Part shown: piece by piece, positions 8,854 to 17,453 of the stretch
Layout: each line of letters begins with the position of its first letter
How positions within the stretch are numbered: the first letter of the stretch is position 1
Origin: Arthrobacter sp. Soil736
Lineage (GTDB): Bacteria; Actinomycetota; Actinomycetes; Actinomycetales; Micrococcaceae
Direction: 5' to 3'
DNA: 41,384 nt
NCBI RefSeq assembly: GCF_001428005.1
Contig: NZ_LMSB01000030.1
Location: forward strand, 1 to 41,384
Notes under the pieces: model-generated
What the model was told of the DNA's origin: nothing
What the model saw: the letters and a program-made list of their open reading frames with translations, nothing else
Database searches by the model: none
Translations under genes and position numbers: made by a program

Positions 8854-10860
8854 TCAGGCCTTTCCGACGGCGGCGGTAGCGGTTCGTGACGGAGAAACGT
8901 CCGCCAGCACGGTGAGGATCCTTCGCGCCAGGGCATCGTTCTCGCGGAATGGTGCGGCGTTGGTGCCCGGCCGCGCGAAGGCACCGGCACCCCACCCGGA
9001 GGTTCCGGGCCCGACGCCGAACAGCCGGCTCTGGGGGTATCCTCCGCGCCCCACGAGCAGGTGCGCGGAGGAGACGAGGAGCCGCCCCGTGGAATGCGCG
9101 CCGTCCGCCGTGAGCAAGTGCTGCTCGGTGCCGAGCCCGGCGGCATGCAGGGAGCGGAGCAGCGGGTTGGCGGACTCCGCCACAGAGGGTGCAGGAAGCC
9201 GGGCCTCGATGAACGCCTTGGCCCGTACCGTGACGCCGGACTGCGGGGACGTGGCCACGAACTTCCCGGCCTCTTCGTCCGCTGCGAGGCTCAGCCCCGG
9301 TCCGAGGAACTGCAGCAGCCCGGCCCGGTGGACCGCCAGCATCTCCCGCAGCCGCCGGGGCGGCGGGCCGGAATCCACGAAGCTGAAGAATCCGTGCCAC
9401 CAGCCGTGCACGTCCTGCTGCGACCTGGCGTTGAGCCGCTCGGGGGGGACGAGCCGGCCCACGTCCATGTAGACCTTGAGTAGCGCGATGAACAGGGCCA
9501 GGGTCTCCGGATGGTCGGGGCCTGTCCGCAGCTCAAGGTCGTGCTCGATGTACGCGGTGACCGCGTCCTGCACATCGCGGTGGCCGGTGAACTGCCGCCC
9601 GCCGAACGGCCGGTCCAGGCGTTCAAGGTCCAGGTGCAGTTCCTGGTCCGGGACCGCCTCCGCCACCAGTTCCCGGCGGCCGGTGCTGTACCAGTCAAGG
9701 GCGGAAAACCGGTCCGAAAACTCGGCCCAGCCCATGGCGGCCCGCCCGTCCTGCCCGGCGGACACAGGGCTGCCGGTCAACAGTTCGCGGTAGTAGCCGT
9801 AGCCGGCGTCCTTGGCGATGAGCGGCCACAGCTGCGTGCGGAAATCGAGCTCGCCGTGGAGCGCCAACAACGCGTCAACGGCCTCCGCCGTGAAGAACCT
9901 GGGATTCCCGGCAGGTTCGCCGCGGAGGGCCGTGGAAATCTTGGAATGGTAGGGAACGCCGCGCCGTGACCCGGCCCAGAGCCGCGGTTCGGCCCCGGAC
10001 GGAAGGTAACGGAGGCCGCCGTCGGACGTTTCTTCAAAACGGCCGCCGCGCCCTTCCATCAGCAGCACCAGCAGGTCCACAAAGGCCAGGCCCATGGCGG
10101 AAACAATCACGTCCTGCCCGGGGGCAATGGCGGAATAGTCGACGTCGGTGGTGTAGCTGGGTGCCGCATGGAACCCGCCGTGCCGGGCGGCGAAGGCGGA
10201 CCAGCCTTTCGAGCGGGCATCCGGCTGTGAGTCGGTGTGCCCCAGAGCGGTAACCACGACGTCGGCGAGCAGCGTCCCGCCGCCGGCCAGCCGCACGCTG
10301 TACCCGGCGCCGTCGGCTCCGCCGCTGCCCTGATTGGCGATTGCGGGTTCGGCGATTGCCGGTTCAACGATGGCCGGTTCAACGCTGACCGCCGTGTCCC
10401 GGTGGACGGTGACCATGACGTCGCTGCCGAGGGCGCGGACTGCCCGCCGGTAGAACCACTCGAGGTACTTGCTCTGCAGCTGCCGGGTGGGAAACGTGGT
10501 TCCCGACAGCGAGCGCAGGTGCTCCAGCAGATGGGGCGGCAGCGGCGGAACATCGGTGATGGAGCCGTCCAGCACTCCGGCGGCCCAGCCGGCGAGCCCC
10601 GGGCCGTCCACCGCCGGGCCCTCGCAGAGCACCGAGGAGTCGGTGAACATGGTGACGTCCGCGGCCGCCGAGTTCAGCATGAGTCCGGGATGCTGGTCGA
10701 AGCGCCAGATCCTGCCGGAACCGGGCTCGTACGGCTCCACGACGTGGATGGCCAGCGGCCCGCCAGCCAGCTCCGGCCTGTTCGCGGCCAGCCGCTCGAG
10801 GATTCCGGCGGTGCGCGGACCGCCGCCGATGAAGACCACGGACGGGTGCTGCGCTGGCAT
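8854..10860 (-). CDS. FAD/NAD(P)-binding protein, FAD-NAD(P)-binding_9-like
   Basis: A 668-residue protein with an N-terminal Rossmann motif VVFIGGGPRTAGILERL (residues about 8-24), followed by the dinucleotide-binding acidic region HVVEPYEPGSGRIWR. The later DVVVTALGHTDSQ and GQDVIVSAMGLAFVDLLVLL segments match the second and third nucleotide-contacting regions of NAD_binding_9 proteins. It resembles the HpyO/ornithine-oxygenase-like flavoproteins of actinobacteria, but I cannot assign a reaction. ATG10860 follows AGGAG with ideal spacing. It heads a two-gene unit with the acetyltransferase and diverges from the amino-acid importer, suggesting a shared substrate and perhaps supply of reducing power. 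Residues about 161-175 are a short EPAI repeat from a 15-nt minisatellite that may differ in length among strains. Confidence 0.8.
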   Translation of the reverse strand: MPAQHPSVVFIGGGPRTAGILERLAANRPELAGGPLAIHVVEPYEPGSGRIWRFDQHPGLMLNSAAADVTMFTDSSVLCEGPAVDGPGLAGWAAGVLDGSITDVPPLPPHLLEHLRSLSGTTFPTRQLQSKYLEWFYRRAVRALGSDVMVTVHRDTAVSVEPAIVEPAIAEPAIANQGSGGADGAGYSVRLAGGGTLLADVVVTALGHTDSQPDARSKGWSAFAARHGGFHAAPSYTTDVDYSAIAPGQDVIVSAMGLAFVDLLVLLMEGRGGRFEETSDGGLRYLPSGAEPRLWAGSRRGVPYHSKISTALRGEPAGNPRFFTAEAVDALLALHGELDFRTQLWPLIAKDAGYGYYRELLTGSPVSAGQDGRAAMGWAEFSDRFSALDWYSTGRRELVAEAVPDQELHLDLERLDRPFGGRQFTGHRDVQDAVTAYIEHDLELRTGPDHPETLALFIALLKVYMDVGRLVPPERLNARSQQDVHGWWHGFFSFVDSGPPPRRLREMLAVHRAGLLQFLGPGLSLAADEEAGKFVATSPQSGVTVRAKAFIEARLPAPSVAESANPLLRSLHAAGLGTEQHLLTADGAHSTGRLLVSSAHLLVGRGGYPQSRLFGVGPGTSGWGAGAFARPGTNAAPFRENDALARRILTVLADVSPSRTATAAVGKA
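10336..10380 (-). repeat. 15-nt in-frame minisatellite, three units
   Basis: Three consecutive 15-nt units (10336-10350, 10351-10365, 10366-10380) differ at one to four positions and encode repeated EPAI[A/V] in the flavoprotein gene. They lie in a probable surface loop between Rossmann elements, so unit number may vary without destroying the protein. Confidence 0.8.
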
Positions 10861-10895
10861 CGGGAACTCCTGTTCGGGACGGGCTCGGAGCCCTC

Positions 10896-10925
10896 AGGCT
10901 AGGCGGCTGACGGGGCGCCGGTCGA
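10896..10925 (-). promoter_or_regulatory. candidate promoter of the flavoprotein-acetyltransferase unit
   Basis: On the minus strand TCGACC (10925-10920) and TAGCCT (10901-10896) are 18 nt apart, a fair sigma-70-type match. The start of transcription would be about 30 nt before the ATG. A direct repeat tcacggc (10934-10940 and 10954-10960, 20-nt period) lies just upstream of the -35 and could bind a regulator. Confidence 0.45.
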
Positions 10926-11030
10926 GGGCCTGGTCACGGCCGTTCACCCCGCGTCACGGCGCGTAAATCCGCGCAAAAATTCGTCTCATGACGCCCCGCT
11001 AAGCCGGATGAACGAATGCAACTGGCCGCT

Positions 11031-11059
11031 TTGCCGGACGTTCCCGGCGCACCTAGATT
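11031..11059 (+). promoter_or_regulatory. candidate promoter of the amino-acid importer/monooxygenase operon
   Basis: TTGCCG (11031-11036), a 17-nt spacer, then TAGATT (11054-11059). The expected start is near 11066, leaving about 43 nt of leader before the ATG at 11109. An inverted ATTCGT (10979-10984) and ACGAAT (11012-11017) flank the upstream region and are a possible but weak operator. Confidence 0.5.
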
Positions 11060-11108
11060 GGCAGCCATCCAACCCCCGAAAGACCTAAACGAAGAAGCGA
11101 GGTGGCGT

Positions 11109-12248
11109 ATGAGTTCAGCAGCAACCACGGTGCCGCAGTCCGCACCGGAGCCGGCGTCTGCTGCGCCAGGCGTCGCCCAGGGCGCAGGACCGGACGCTAG
11201 ACAGAGCGCCGGACAGGGCGCCGCAGAAGCAAGCGCGGCCCCCGCCGGAATCACAGCGGGCCCCGAACCCGAAACCGGAACCGCGGCCGCGGGTGCAGCC
11301 GGCCCGTCCGGCGGAGTGCCCGCATCACGAAAGCCCGCCGCCGACTACGCGGACTACCCCCTCGTCCCGGCTCCCCGGCCTTGGCGCTGGGTGGGGACGG
11401 CAGTGGTGGCGCTGGGAGTGGCCGCCGTGGCGTGGTCGCTGGCGACGAACCCGCGCTGGGAATGGGGCGTGGTGGCGCAGTGGTTCACCGCCCAGTCCGT
11501 GATAAACGGCCTCGTGGAGACGCTGAAGCTCACGGCCATCTCCGGCGTGCTCGGGTTTGTCCTGGGCTTCATCCTGGCCCTTATGCGGCTCTCCTCCTCA
11601 CCGCTGCTGCTGTCCGTGTCCTGGACGTTCTCCTGGATCTTCCGGTCCACGCCGCTCCTGGTCCAGATGCTGCTCTGGTACAACCTGGGCTACCTCTACG
11701 AGAAGATCAGCCTGGGCATCCCGTTCACCGACGTCCGGTTCTTCGAGGTCCAGACCACCACACTGATCAGCCAGTTTGCGGCAGCAGTGCTCGGCCTGAC
11801 CCTGAACCAGGCGGCCTACTCCGCGGAAATCATCCGCGGCGGCATCCTGTCCGTGGACCAGGGCCAGCTTGAGGCAGCGGCCGCCCTGGGCATCCCGGCG
11901 TGGCGCAGGTCCACCCGGATCGTCCTCCCGCAGGCCATGCGCGCCATCCTTCCCAACGCGTTCAACGAGATCATCGGGCTGGTCAAGGGCACCTCCATTG
12001 TCTACGTCCTGGCCTACTCGGAGCTGTTCTACACGGTGCAGGTCATCTACAACCGCACCCAGCAGGTCCTGCCCCTGCTCCTCGTGGCCACCCTCTGGTA
12101 CGTCGTGATCACCTCGGTGCTCAGCGTCTTCCAGTACTACATCGAGCGGCACTACTCCAAGGGCGCGGTGCGCACCCTGCCGCTCACCCCGCTGCAGAAG
12201 GCACGGAAATTCTTCGCCACCCACGCCCCCGTCAGGAGCCTCCGATGA
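11109..12248 (+). CDS. Polar amino-acid ABC transporter permease
   Basis: The 379-residue membrane subunit of a PAAT-family importer. The first 80 or so residues are an Ala/Pro/Gly-rich cytoplasmic extension, unusual beside the typical 220-residue HisM/GlnP permeases. The core then starts with a hydrophobic helix, followed by QSVINGLVETLKLTAISGVLGFVLG and the coupling loop EAAAALGIPAWRRSTRIVLPQA (the EAA motif that docks on the ATPase). ATG11109 is used because GAGGTGG sits at the right distance; the frame stays open to 11016 without a site. Only one permease gene is present, so it should form a homodimer. It overlaps the ATPase gene by ATGA. Confidence 0.9.
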   Translation: MSSAATTVPQSAPEPASAAPGVAQGAGPDARQSAGQGAAEASAAPAGITAGPEPETGTAAAGAAGPSGGVPASRKPAADYADYPLVPAPRPWRWVGTAVVALGVAAVAWSLATNPRWEWGVVAQWFTAQSVINGLVETLKLTAISGVLGFVLGFILALMRLSSSPLLLSVSWTFSWIFRSTPLLVQMLLWYNLGYLYEKISLGIPFTDVRFFEVQTTTLISQFAAAVLGLTLNQAAYSAEIIRGGILSVDQGQLEAAAALGIPAWRRSTRIVLPQAMRAILPNAFNEIIGLVKGTSIVYVLAYSELFYTVQVIYNRTQQVLPLLLVATLWYVVITSVLSVFQYYIERHYSKGAVRTLPLTPLQKARKFFATHAPVRSLR

Positions 12249-13069
12249 GCACGGCCACGCTTGCACCGCCCGCCACCCGCGGGCTCGTGGAAATCACCAA
12301 AGTCCGCAAGTCCTTCGGCGCCACCGAGGTCCTCCAGGGCATCACCCTGACCGTGGAACCCGGCGGCGTGACGGTGATCGTGGGCCCGTCGGGTTCGGGC
12401 AAGTCCACCCTGTTGCGCACCATCAACCACCTGGAAAAGGTGGACGGCGGGTTCATAGCCATCGACGGCGAACTCGTGGGCTACCGGGTCCGCGGCAACA
12501 GGCTCCACGAACTCCGCGAAAAGGACATCCTGCAGCAGCGCACCGAAATCGGCATGGTGTTCCAGAACTTCAACCTGTTCCCGCACCTCACGGCCCTTGA
12601 AAACGTGGCCGAGGCGCCCGTAGTGGCCCAGCGTCCCGGAAAACCGCGCCCCTCCAAGGCGGAGGCCCGCGAGCGCGGCCTCGAGCTGCTGGACCGGGTG
12701 GGGCTCAAGGACCGCGCCGGCGCCTATCCGCGCCAGCTGTCCGGCGGCCAGCAGCAGCGGGTAGCCATTGCCCGGGCACTTGCGCTGGACCCCAAGATCC
12801 TGCTGTTCGACGAGCCCACGTCCGCCCTTGACCCCGAGCTGGTCAACGAGGTGCTGGACGTGATCCGCGAACTGGCAAAGTCCGGCACCACCCTGATCAT
12901 CGTCACGCACGAAATGGGCTTCGCCCGGGACGTGGCGGACACCGTGGTGTTCATGGACCAGGGCCAGATCGTGGAACAGGGCGCCCCCAAGGACATTTTC
13001 ACCAACCCGCAGGAAGAACGCACCCGGAGCTTCTTCTCCAAGGTGATCGAACCCGCCTTCAACATCTAA
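12245..13069 (+). CDS. Polar amino-acid ABC transporter ATP-binding protein
   Basis: The 274-residue cytoplasmic ATPase driving the adjacent permease. Walker A is GPSGSGKST (residues 47-55), the Q-loop is [11 protein letters not shown], the ABC signature is LSGGQQQR (165-172), Walker B is [12 protein letters not shown] with D189/E190, and the H-loop is [15 protein letters not shown]. The Q-N-F-N-L-F-P string after the Q-loop and the closing RTRSFF segment are typical of GlnQ/HisP amino-acid ATPases. A short insertion ([16 protein letters not shown], about residues 127-142) lengthens the helical domain slightly. ATG12245 overlaps the permease stop; the binding-protein gene starts ten bases after the stop. 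Confidence 0.95.
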   Translation: MSTATLAPPATRGLVEITKVRKSFGATEVLQGITLTVEPGGVTVIVGPSGSGKSTLLRTINHLEKVDGGFIAIDGELVGYRVRGNRLHELREKDILQQRTEIGMVFQNFNLFPHLTALENVAEAPVVAQRPGKPRPSKAEARERGLELLDRVGLKDRAGAYPRQLSGGQQQRVAIARALALDPKILLFDEPTSALDPELVNEVLDVIRELAKSGTTLIIVTHEMGFARDVADTVVFMDQGQIVEQGAPKDIFTNPQEERTRSFFSKVIEPAFNI

Positions 13070-13078
13070 GGAACTCCC

Positions 13079-14098
13079 ATGGCACTCTTTCCCCGCCAGT
13101 CCGCCGTCGTACTCTTCGGTGCAGCGGCGCTCATCGGCACCGCAGCGCTGGCCGGATGCTCCGACCCGGGGGCGGCAGCCGCCGGCGCCTCGGGCTCCGC
13201 GGACAAGCCGGCAACGACGGCGGCCCGCAACGGCGTTGTCTACAACACCTCGCCGGACCAGCAGCGGATCCGGGCCGGGAAGGATGCGGCGCTGGCCGCG
13301 AAGGTCCCGGAGCTGATCGGCAAGGACGGGAAGCTGACCGTCGCCACCACGGCCGGTTCGATCCCGCTGTCCTTCCACGCCACGGACGACAAGACGCCCA
13401 TCGGTTCCGAGCTGGACATCGCCCAGCTCGTGGCGGACAAGCTGGGCCTGGAGCTCGACATCCAGGTCACGTCCTGGGAGAACTGGCCGCTGAAAACCCA
13501 GTCCGGCGACTTCGAGGCCGTCTTCTCCAACGTGGGCATCAACAAGGACCGGGTGAAGCTGTTCGACTTTGCCAGCTACCGCGCCGCCTACATGGGCTTT
13601 GAAGCGAAGAAGTCCTCGTCCTACGACGTCAAGGGCGCCGATGACATCTCCGGCCTGAAGGTTTCCGTGGGCTCCGGCACCAACCAGGAAAAGATCCTGC
13701 TGGCCTGGAACAAGGAACTCGAGGCCAAGGGCAAGGCGCCGGCCACGCTCCAGTACTACTCCTCCGACGCCGACACCATCCTGGCGCTGTCCTCCGGCCG
13801 CACCGACCTGAACATCGCGCCGTACCCGTCCACCACTTACCGGGAGAACACCCGCGACGACCTGAAGATCGTGGGCAAGGTCAACGCCGGCTGGCCGTCG
13901 GAGACGCTCGTGGCCGCCACCACGCTGAAAGGCAACGGCCTGGCCCCCGTCATCACGGACGCGCTGAACTCGGCCATCAAGGACGGTTCCTACGCCAAGG
14001 TCCTGGAGCGCTGGGGCCTGTCCGAGGAAGCCCTGCCGGAATCCACGACTGTCACCGAGGCCAACTTCGGGGCCGCGAAGTCCGGGGGAACGAAATGA
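13079..14098 (+). CDS. Amino-acid ABC transporter substrate-binding lipoprotein
   Basis: A 339-residue SBP_bac_3-type receptor that captures the substrate outside the membrane. The signal peptide ends at lipobox LAGC (C24), so it is lipid-anchored. The mature protein starts CSDPGAAAAG with a Ser/Ala/Thr linker, then GKLTVATTAGSIPLSF, SELDIAQLVADKLGLELDIQ and the FEAVFSNVGINKDRVKLFDFA segment typical of two-lobed amino-acid receptors. AAGGA lies directly upstream of ATG13079. The stop overlaps the next monooxygenase start by ATGA, tying uptake to oxidation. The receptor at 38994-39998 is a paralogue with the same CSDPGAAAAG start to its mature chain. Substrate not readable from sequence. Confidence 0.93.
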   Translation: MALFPRQSAVVLFGAAALIGTAALAGCSDPGAAAAGASGSADKPATTAARNGVVYNTSPDQQRIRAGKDAALAAKVPELIGKDGKLTVATTAGSIPLSFHATDDKTPIGSELDIAQLVADKLGLELDIQVTSWENWPLKTQSGDFEAVFSNVGINKDRVKLFDFASYRAAYMGFEAKKSSSYDVKGADDISGLKVSVGSGTNQEKILLAWNKELEAKGKAPATLQYYSSDADTILALSSGRTDLNIAPYPSTTYRENTRDDLKIVGKVNAGWPSETLVAATTLKGNGLAPVITDALNSAIKDGSYAKVLERWGLSEEALPESTTVTEANFGAAKSGGTK

Positions 14099-15258
14099 AA
14101 TTCCAGGTCCTGGATATCATTCCGCACCTGAAGAATCCGGTGACGGGCGGGATCGTCTCCACCGCCGACCGGCTGAACCAGGTGGTGCGGACCGCCCGGC
14201 GCGCGGAGGAGCTCGGCTATGACAGCTTCTCCGTGGGCGAGCGGCATGCGGGTGAGTTCATCTCGTCCTCGCCCACCACCGTGCTGGCCGCGATCGCCGC
14301 CGTCAGCCGCACGATCCGGCTGCAGAGCGGCGTCACGGTCCTGTCCGTCCTGGATCCGGTGCGGGTGGCCGAGGACTATGCCACGATTGACCAGCTCAGC
14401 CGCGGACGGCTGGAACTGGTGGTCGGCAAGGGCAACGAGGTGCTGCAGTATCCCCTGTTCGGCCTGGACCTGGCCGATCAGTGGGACCTGCTGGCCGAAA
14501 AGTATGCGCTGCTGCGCCGGCTCTGGCGCGAGGAGGACGTCACGTGGTCCGGCCGCTTCCGCGCGCCTTTGAGTGCAACCGCCACCACGCCGCGGCCGTT
14601 CGCCGGGGCGCCCCGCGTGTGGCACGGTTCGGCCACCACTCTGACCTCCGCCGCGCTGGCGGCCCGGTGGGGCGATCCGCTGTTCACGGCGAACGCCATC
14701 CAGCCCCGGGAAAACTACAAAGTGCTCATCGACCACTACCGGGAGGAATACGCGCGCCACGGCCACGATCCCCGGCACGGGTACCTGGGTTCAGGCAGCG
14801 GCGCCGGCGGCGTCTTCCTCGCGGACACCACCCAGGAAGCCAAGCGCCAGTTCGGCCCCGTGTACGAGGCCCTCACGGCGGCCCGCAACGTCCCCGGCAA
14901 CAATTCGCCGTTCCGGGACATCGACCACGCAGTGGCCGAAGGCCCCTCGCTCGTGGGAAGCCCGGAACAGGTGATCGACAAGATCCTCAGCTACCACGAG
15001 CTGTACGGGCACGACCTGCAGTCCATTTCCCTCCCCACCACCCTCCCGTTCGAGCAGCAGCTGGACATCCTCGAGAGGTTCGCGCTCGAGGTCATCCCGG
15101 TTGTGCGGGCCGCAGCACCCACCACCTTGTGGGAGTCCGCGGACCCGTTCGGCGGCCGTCCCGAGTCCGCGGGAGCCACTGAGCCGGACGCAGCCTCCAC
15201 CGTCAGCGCCGACCACGACAACTACAGGAGCGACCATGCCCACGTCTACGCACACTGA
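14095..15258 (+). CDS. LLM-class flavin-dependent monooxygenase
   Basis: A 387-residue TIM-barrel flavoprotein of the bacterial-luciferase superfamily, expected to use reduced FMN and O2. Visible family features are YDSFSVGERH near the N-terminus, the TIRLQSGVTVLSVLDPVRVAEDYATID strand-turn-helix, GRLELVVGKG, and the SPEQVIDKILSYHE segment near the C-terminus. It recalls the KPN_01858-type monooxygenases that sit beside ABC importers, though I cannot confirm the subfamily by eye. The last 40 residues are polar and probably disordered. ATG14095 overlaps the receptor gene stop, and the gene itself overlaps the next one by 23 nt. A role in oxidising the imported compound is inferred from this coupling. 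Confidence 0.9.
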   Translation: MKFQVLDIIPHLKNPVTGGIVSTADRLNQVVRTARRAEELGYDSFSVGERHAGEFISSSPTTVLAAIAAVSRTIRLQSGVTVLSVLDPVRVAEDYATIDQLSRGRLELVVGKGNEVLQYPLFGLDLADQWDLLAEKYALLRRLWREEDVTWSGRFRAPLSATATTPRPFAGAPRVWHGSATTLTSAALAARWGDPLFTANAIQPRENYKVLIDHYREEYARHGHDPRHGYLGSGSGAGGVFLADTTQEAKRQFGPVYEALTAARNVPGNNSPFRDIDHAVAEGPSLVGSPEQVIDKILSYHELYGHDLQSISLPTTLPFEQQLDILERFALEVIPVVRAAAPTTLWESADPFGGRPESAGATEPDAASTVSADHDNYRSDHAHVYAH

Positions 15259-17443
15259 AAGCAACGGCCGCTGGTCGAGCTTGTCGAGACCGGATCTCGA
15301 CAAGCTCGATCAGCGGACAGCCGATCAGCCGACGGCCAGCCAGCGGACTTCTGCCGATCACCGGACTGCCGTTTTCGCCGCCGAGTGGAACGAGTGGCAT
15401 GCCGCCCACGAACGCCACCGGGCTGACCCGCACGGCTTCCTCGCCGTGACCCACCTCCACTGGCTGGGCGCCGAGCCCGCCGGGCTGGACGGCGTTCCCG
15501 GCACCTGGAGCGTGGCGGACGACGCCGTCACCGTCGTTCTGGAGCCTGGCGAAAGTCTCCTGCGGGACGGCAGGGAGCTGAACCCTGACGGCGGCAGCGT
15601 CACCGTCGCGTTCGGTCCGGTCGCGGAACGGGACGGCATCAGCCTCACGGCCGGTGCCGCCGTCGTCGAACTCGCCAAGCGCGGCGGCGAGTACATCGTC
15701 CGGCCCCGCCACCCGGAGAACCCGCTGCTCAGCGAGTACCGCGGCACGCCCGCCTACGCGCCGGATCCGCGCTTCGCCGTCCACGGCACGTTCGCGGCCT
15801 TCGACGAGCCGCGCCCCACCACCGTGGGTGCCGCCGTGGAAGGCATCCGGCACGTCTACGAGGCCCCGGGCGAGATCCGCTTCCGCCTGGACGGCCGGGA
15901 CCTGACCCTCACGGCGTTCAACGGGCACGCCCCCGGCACCCTGTCCGTGCTGTTCACGGACCAGACCTCCGGCAGGACCACGTACGCGGCCAACCGCTCG
16001 CTGACGGTCGGCGCCCCGGATGCGGAGGGCAGGGTGACCCTGGACTTCAACCGGGCGGTGAACCTGCCGTGCGCCTACACGGACCTTGCCACCTGCCCGC
16101 TGCCGCCGGCCGAAAACCGGCTCCCCGTGGCCATCGAGGCTGGCGAACAGATTCCGCACGAAAGGCAGGCCAGCACTCCCCCGAACGCGGCTCCAACGCC
16201 CGCTCCGCGCACTGCACGGCAGGGCTTCCTGGCCCTGGAGCTCGACGGCGACGGCGCGCACCCGGCGGCGTGGCGCAGAGCGCGGCACACCCCGGACGAA
16301 CTGCTGGACGGAGCCCGGATCCGGGCCACGGTGCTCGCCGCCGAGTCCGCCGGATTCCACGTGGCGACGTTCGCGGACGGGCCAGTGACAGGCGGCCCAG
16401 CGACCGGCGGAACCGGGACCAGCGCCCTCCTTCCCGGCGGCCGCGACGTCGCCGGACGCCTCAACGCCCTGCAGCGCGCGGCATTCGCCGGCCCCGTCAC
16501 CAGCTCCATCGTCCTGGTCCCCGAGGTTGACACGGTCTACACGGAGCCGTTCCACGTGTCCACCCAGCTCGCGAGCCTGGACTACGTGTCCGGCGGCCGC
16601 GCGGGCTGGCTTGTTGCGGCGTCGAAGACCGAGGAGGACGCCGCGGCCGTCGGGCGCGACGTCGTCAGCGCGGAGGGGCTGGCACGGGAGGCCGCCGATT
16701 CGATCGAGGTCAGCCGCCGGCTCTGGGACTCCTGGGAGGACGACGCCGTGATCCGCGACGTCGCCACCGGCCGGTACCTCGACGTCGACAAGCTGCACTA
16801 TGCCGACTTCGCGGGGGAAACGTACTCCGTCAAGGGTCCCTCGATCATCCCGCGGCCGCTCCAGGGCCAGCTGCCGGTCCTGGTGCCGGCCGGGCTGCTG
16901 GCCCCGGGAGACCTGGCCTCCGGGGCGGCCGATGTGCTGCTCGTGTCCGCGCCAACGCCCGAGCTGCTGGCCGCCGAGGTCTCCGATGCCCGCGGCGGCG
17001 CCCGGTTCCAGTCCGACGCCCCCACGACGGCCGGCGCCCCGGCCGTCGTCGCCGAGCTCGACGTCGTCCTCGACGCCCGCGGCCAGACGGCCGCGTCGCG
17101 ACTGGCCGAACTGGACGCGCACACCCCGTGGCAGAGCCGGCGGGCGCGTTTCGTCGGCACCGCCGCCGAACTCACGGAGCTGCTGGCCGCCCTGCTGGAA
17201 ACGGCCGACGGCGTCCGGCTGCACCCGGCGGTCCTGGACGTGGAGCTCGAAGAACTGGCCCAGCTGGTGCTTCCGGCGCTGAGGCGCCGCGGACTGCTGG
17301 CTCCGGTCCGCCCGGACGGCAGCTTCCGCGAGCTGCTGGGGCTTCGCCGCCCGGCCAGCCGCTATGCCGCCGTTCAGCCGGCGGCGGAGTCTGACGTTCG
17401 GCCGGCGGCGGAGTCCGCCGTGCCTTCCGGCGCCGAAATCTAG
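15236..17443 (+). CDS. DUF1684 domain fused to an LLM-type flavin monooxygenase domain
   Basis: A 735-residue two-domain protein. Residues about 43-300 are DUF1684: PHGFLAVTHLHWLG near the start and LPCAYTDLATCPLPPAENRL near the end are its hallmark ends. A Pro/Ala linker follows. Residues about 327-715 are an LLM domain of the NtaA/SnaA/DszA type, with LDYVSGGRAGWLVA and SRRLWDSWEDDAVIRD matching motifs in the next gene. The LLM half has diverged more than its neighbour and may be structural or bind flavin weakly. ATG15236 follows AGGAG. Residues 13-26 are encoded by a 43-nt palindromic repeat, so the first 40 residues may be a late addition. The C-terminus carries an 8-residue duplication. 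DUF1684 has no reaction that I can state. Confidence 0.85.
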   Translation: MPTSTHTESNGRWSSLSRPDLDKLDQRTADQPTASQRTSADHRTAVFAAEWNEWHAAHERHRADPHGFLAVTHLHWLGAEPAGLDGVPGTWSVADDAVTVVLEPGESLLRDGRELNPDGGSVTVAFGPVAERDGISLTAGAAVVELAKRGGEYIVRPRHPENPLLSEYRGTPAYAPDPRFAVHGTFAAFDEPRPTTVGAAVEGIRHVYEAPGEIRFRLDGRDLTLTAFNGHAPGTLSVLFTDQTSGRTTYAANRSLTVGAPDAEGRVTLDFNRAVNLPCAYTDLATCPLPPAENRLPVAIEAGEQIPHERQASTPPNAAPTPAPRTARQGFLALELDGDGAHPAAWRRARHTPDELLDGARIRATVLAAESAGFHVATFADGPVTGGPATGGTGTSALLPGGRDVAGRLNALQRAAFAGPVTSSIVLVPEVDTVYTEPFHVSTQLASLDYVSGGRAGWLVAASKTEEDAAAVGRDVVSAEGLAREAADSIEVSRRLWDSWEDDAVIRDVATGRYLDVDKLHYADFAGETYSVKGPSIIPRPLQGQLPVLVPAGLLAPGDLASGAADVLLVSAPTPELLAAEVSDARGGARFQSDAPTTAGAPAVVAELDVVLDARGQTAASRLAELDAHTPWQSRRARFVGTAAELTELLAALLETADGVRLHPAVLDVELEELAQLVLPALRRRGLLAPVRPDGSFRELLGLRRPASRYAAVQPAAESDVRPAAESAVPSGAEI
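15271..15313. repeat. REP-like palindrome (ggtcgagcttgtcgag type) inside a coding region
   Basis: Arms of 19 nt (15271-15289 and 15295-15313) pair with a single mismatch around a 5-nt loop. The core ggtcgagcttgtcgag and its complement recur at 34754-34798. I recall this kind of palindrome as dispersed in actinobacterial genomes, usually between genes. Here it lies in frame within codons 12-26 of the DUF1684-LLM gene. Confidence 0.85.
17371..17418 (+). repeat. 24-nt tandem duplication at the 3' end of the DUF1684-LLM gene
   Basis: Two 24-nt units (17371-17394 and 17395-17418) encode VQPAAESD and VRPAAESA. They lie after the folded domain, in the C-terminal tail, and are probably a neutral slippage product. 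Confidence 0.75.
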
Positions 17444-17453
17444 GGAGAAAAAC

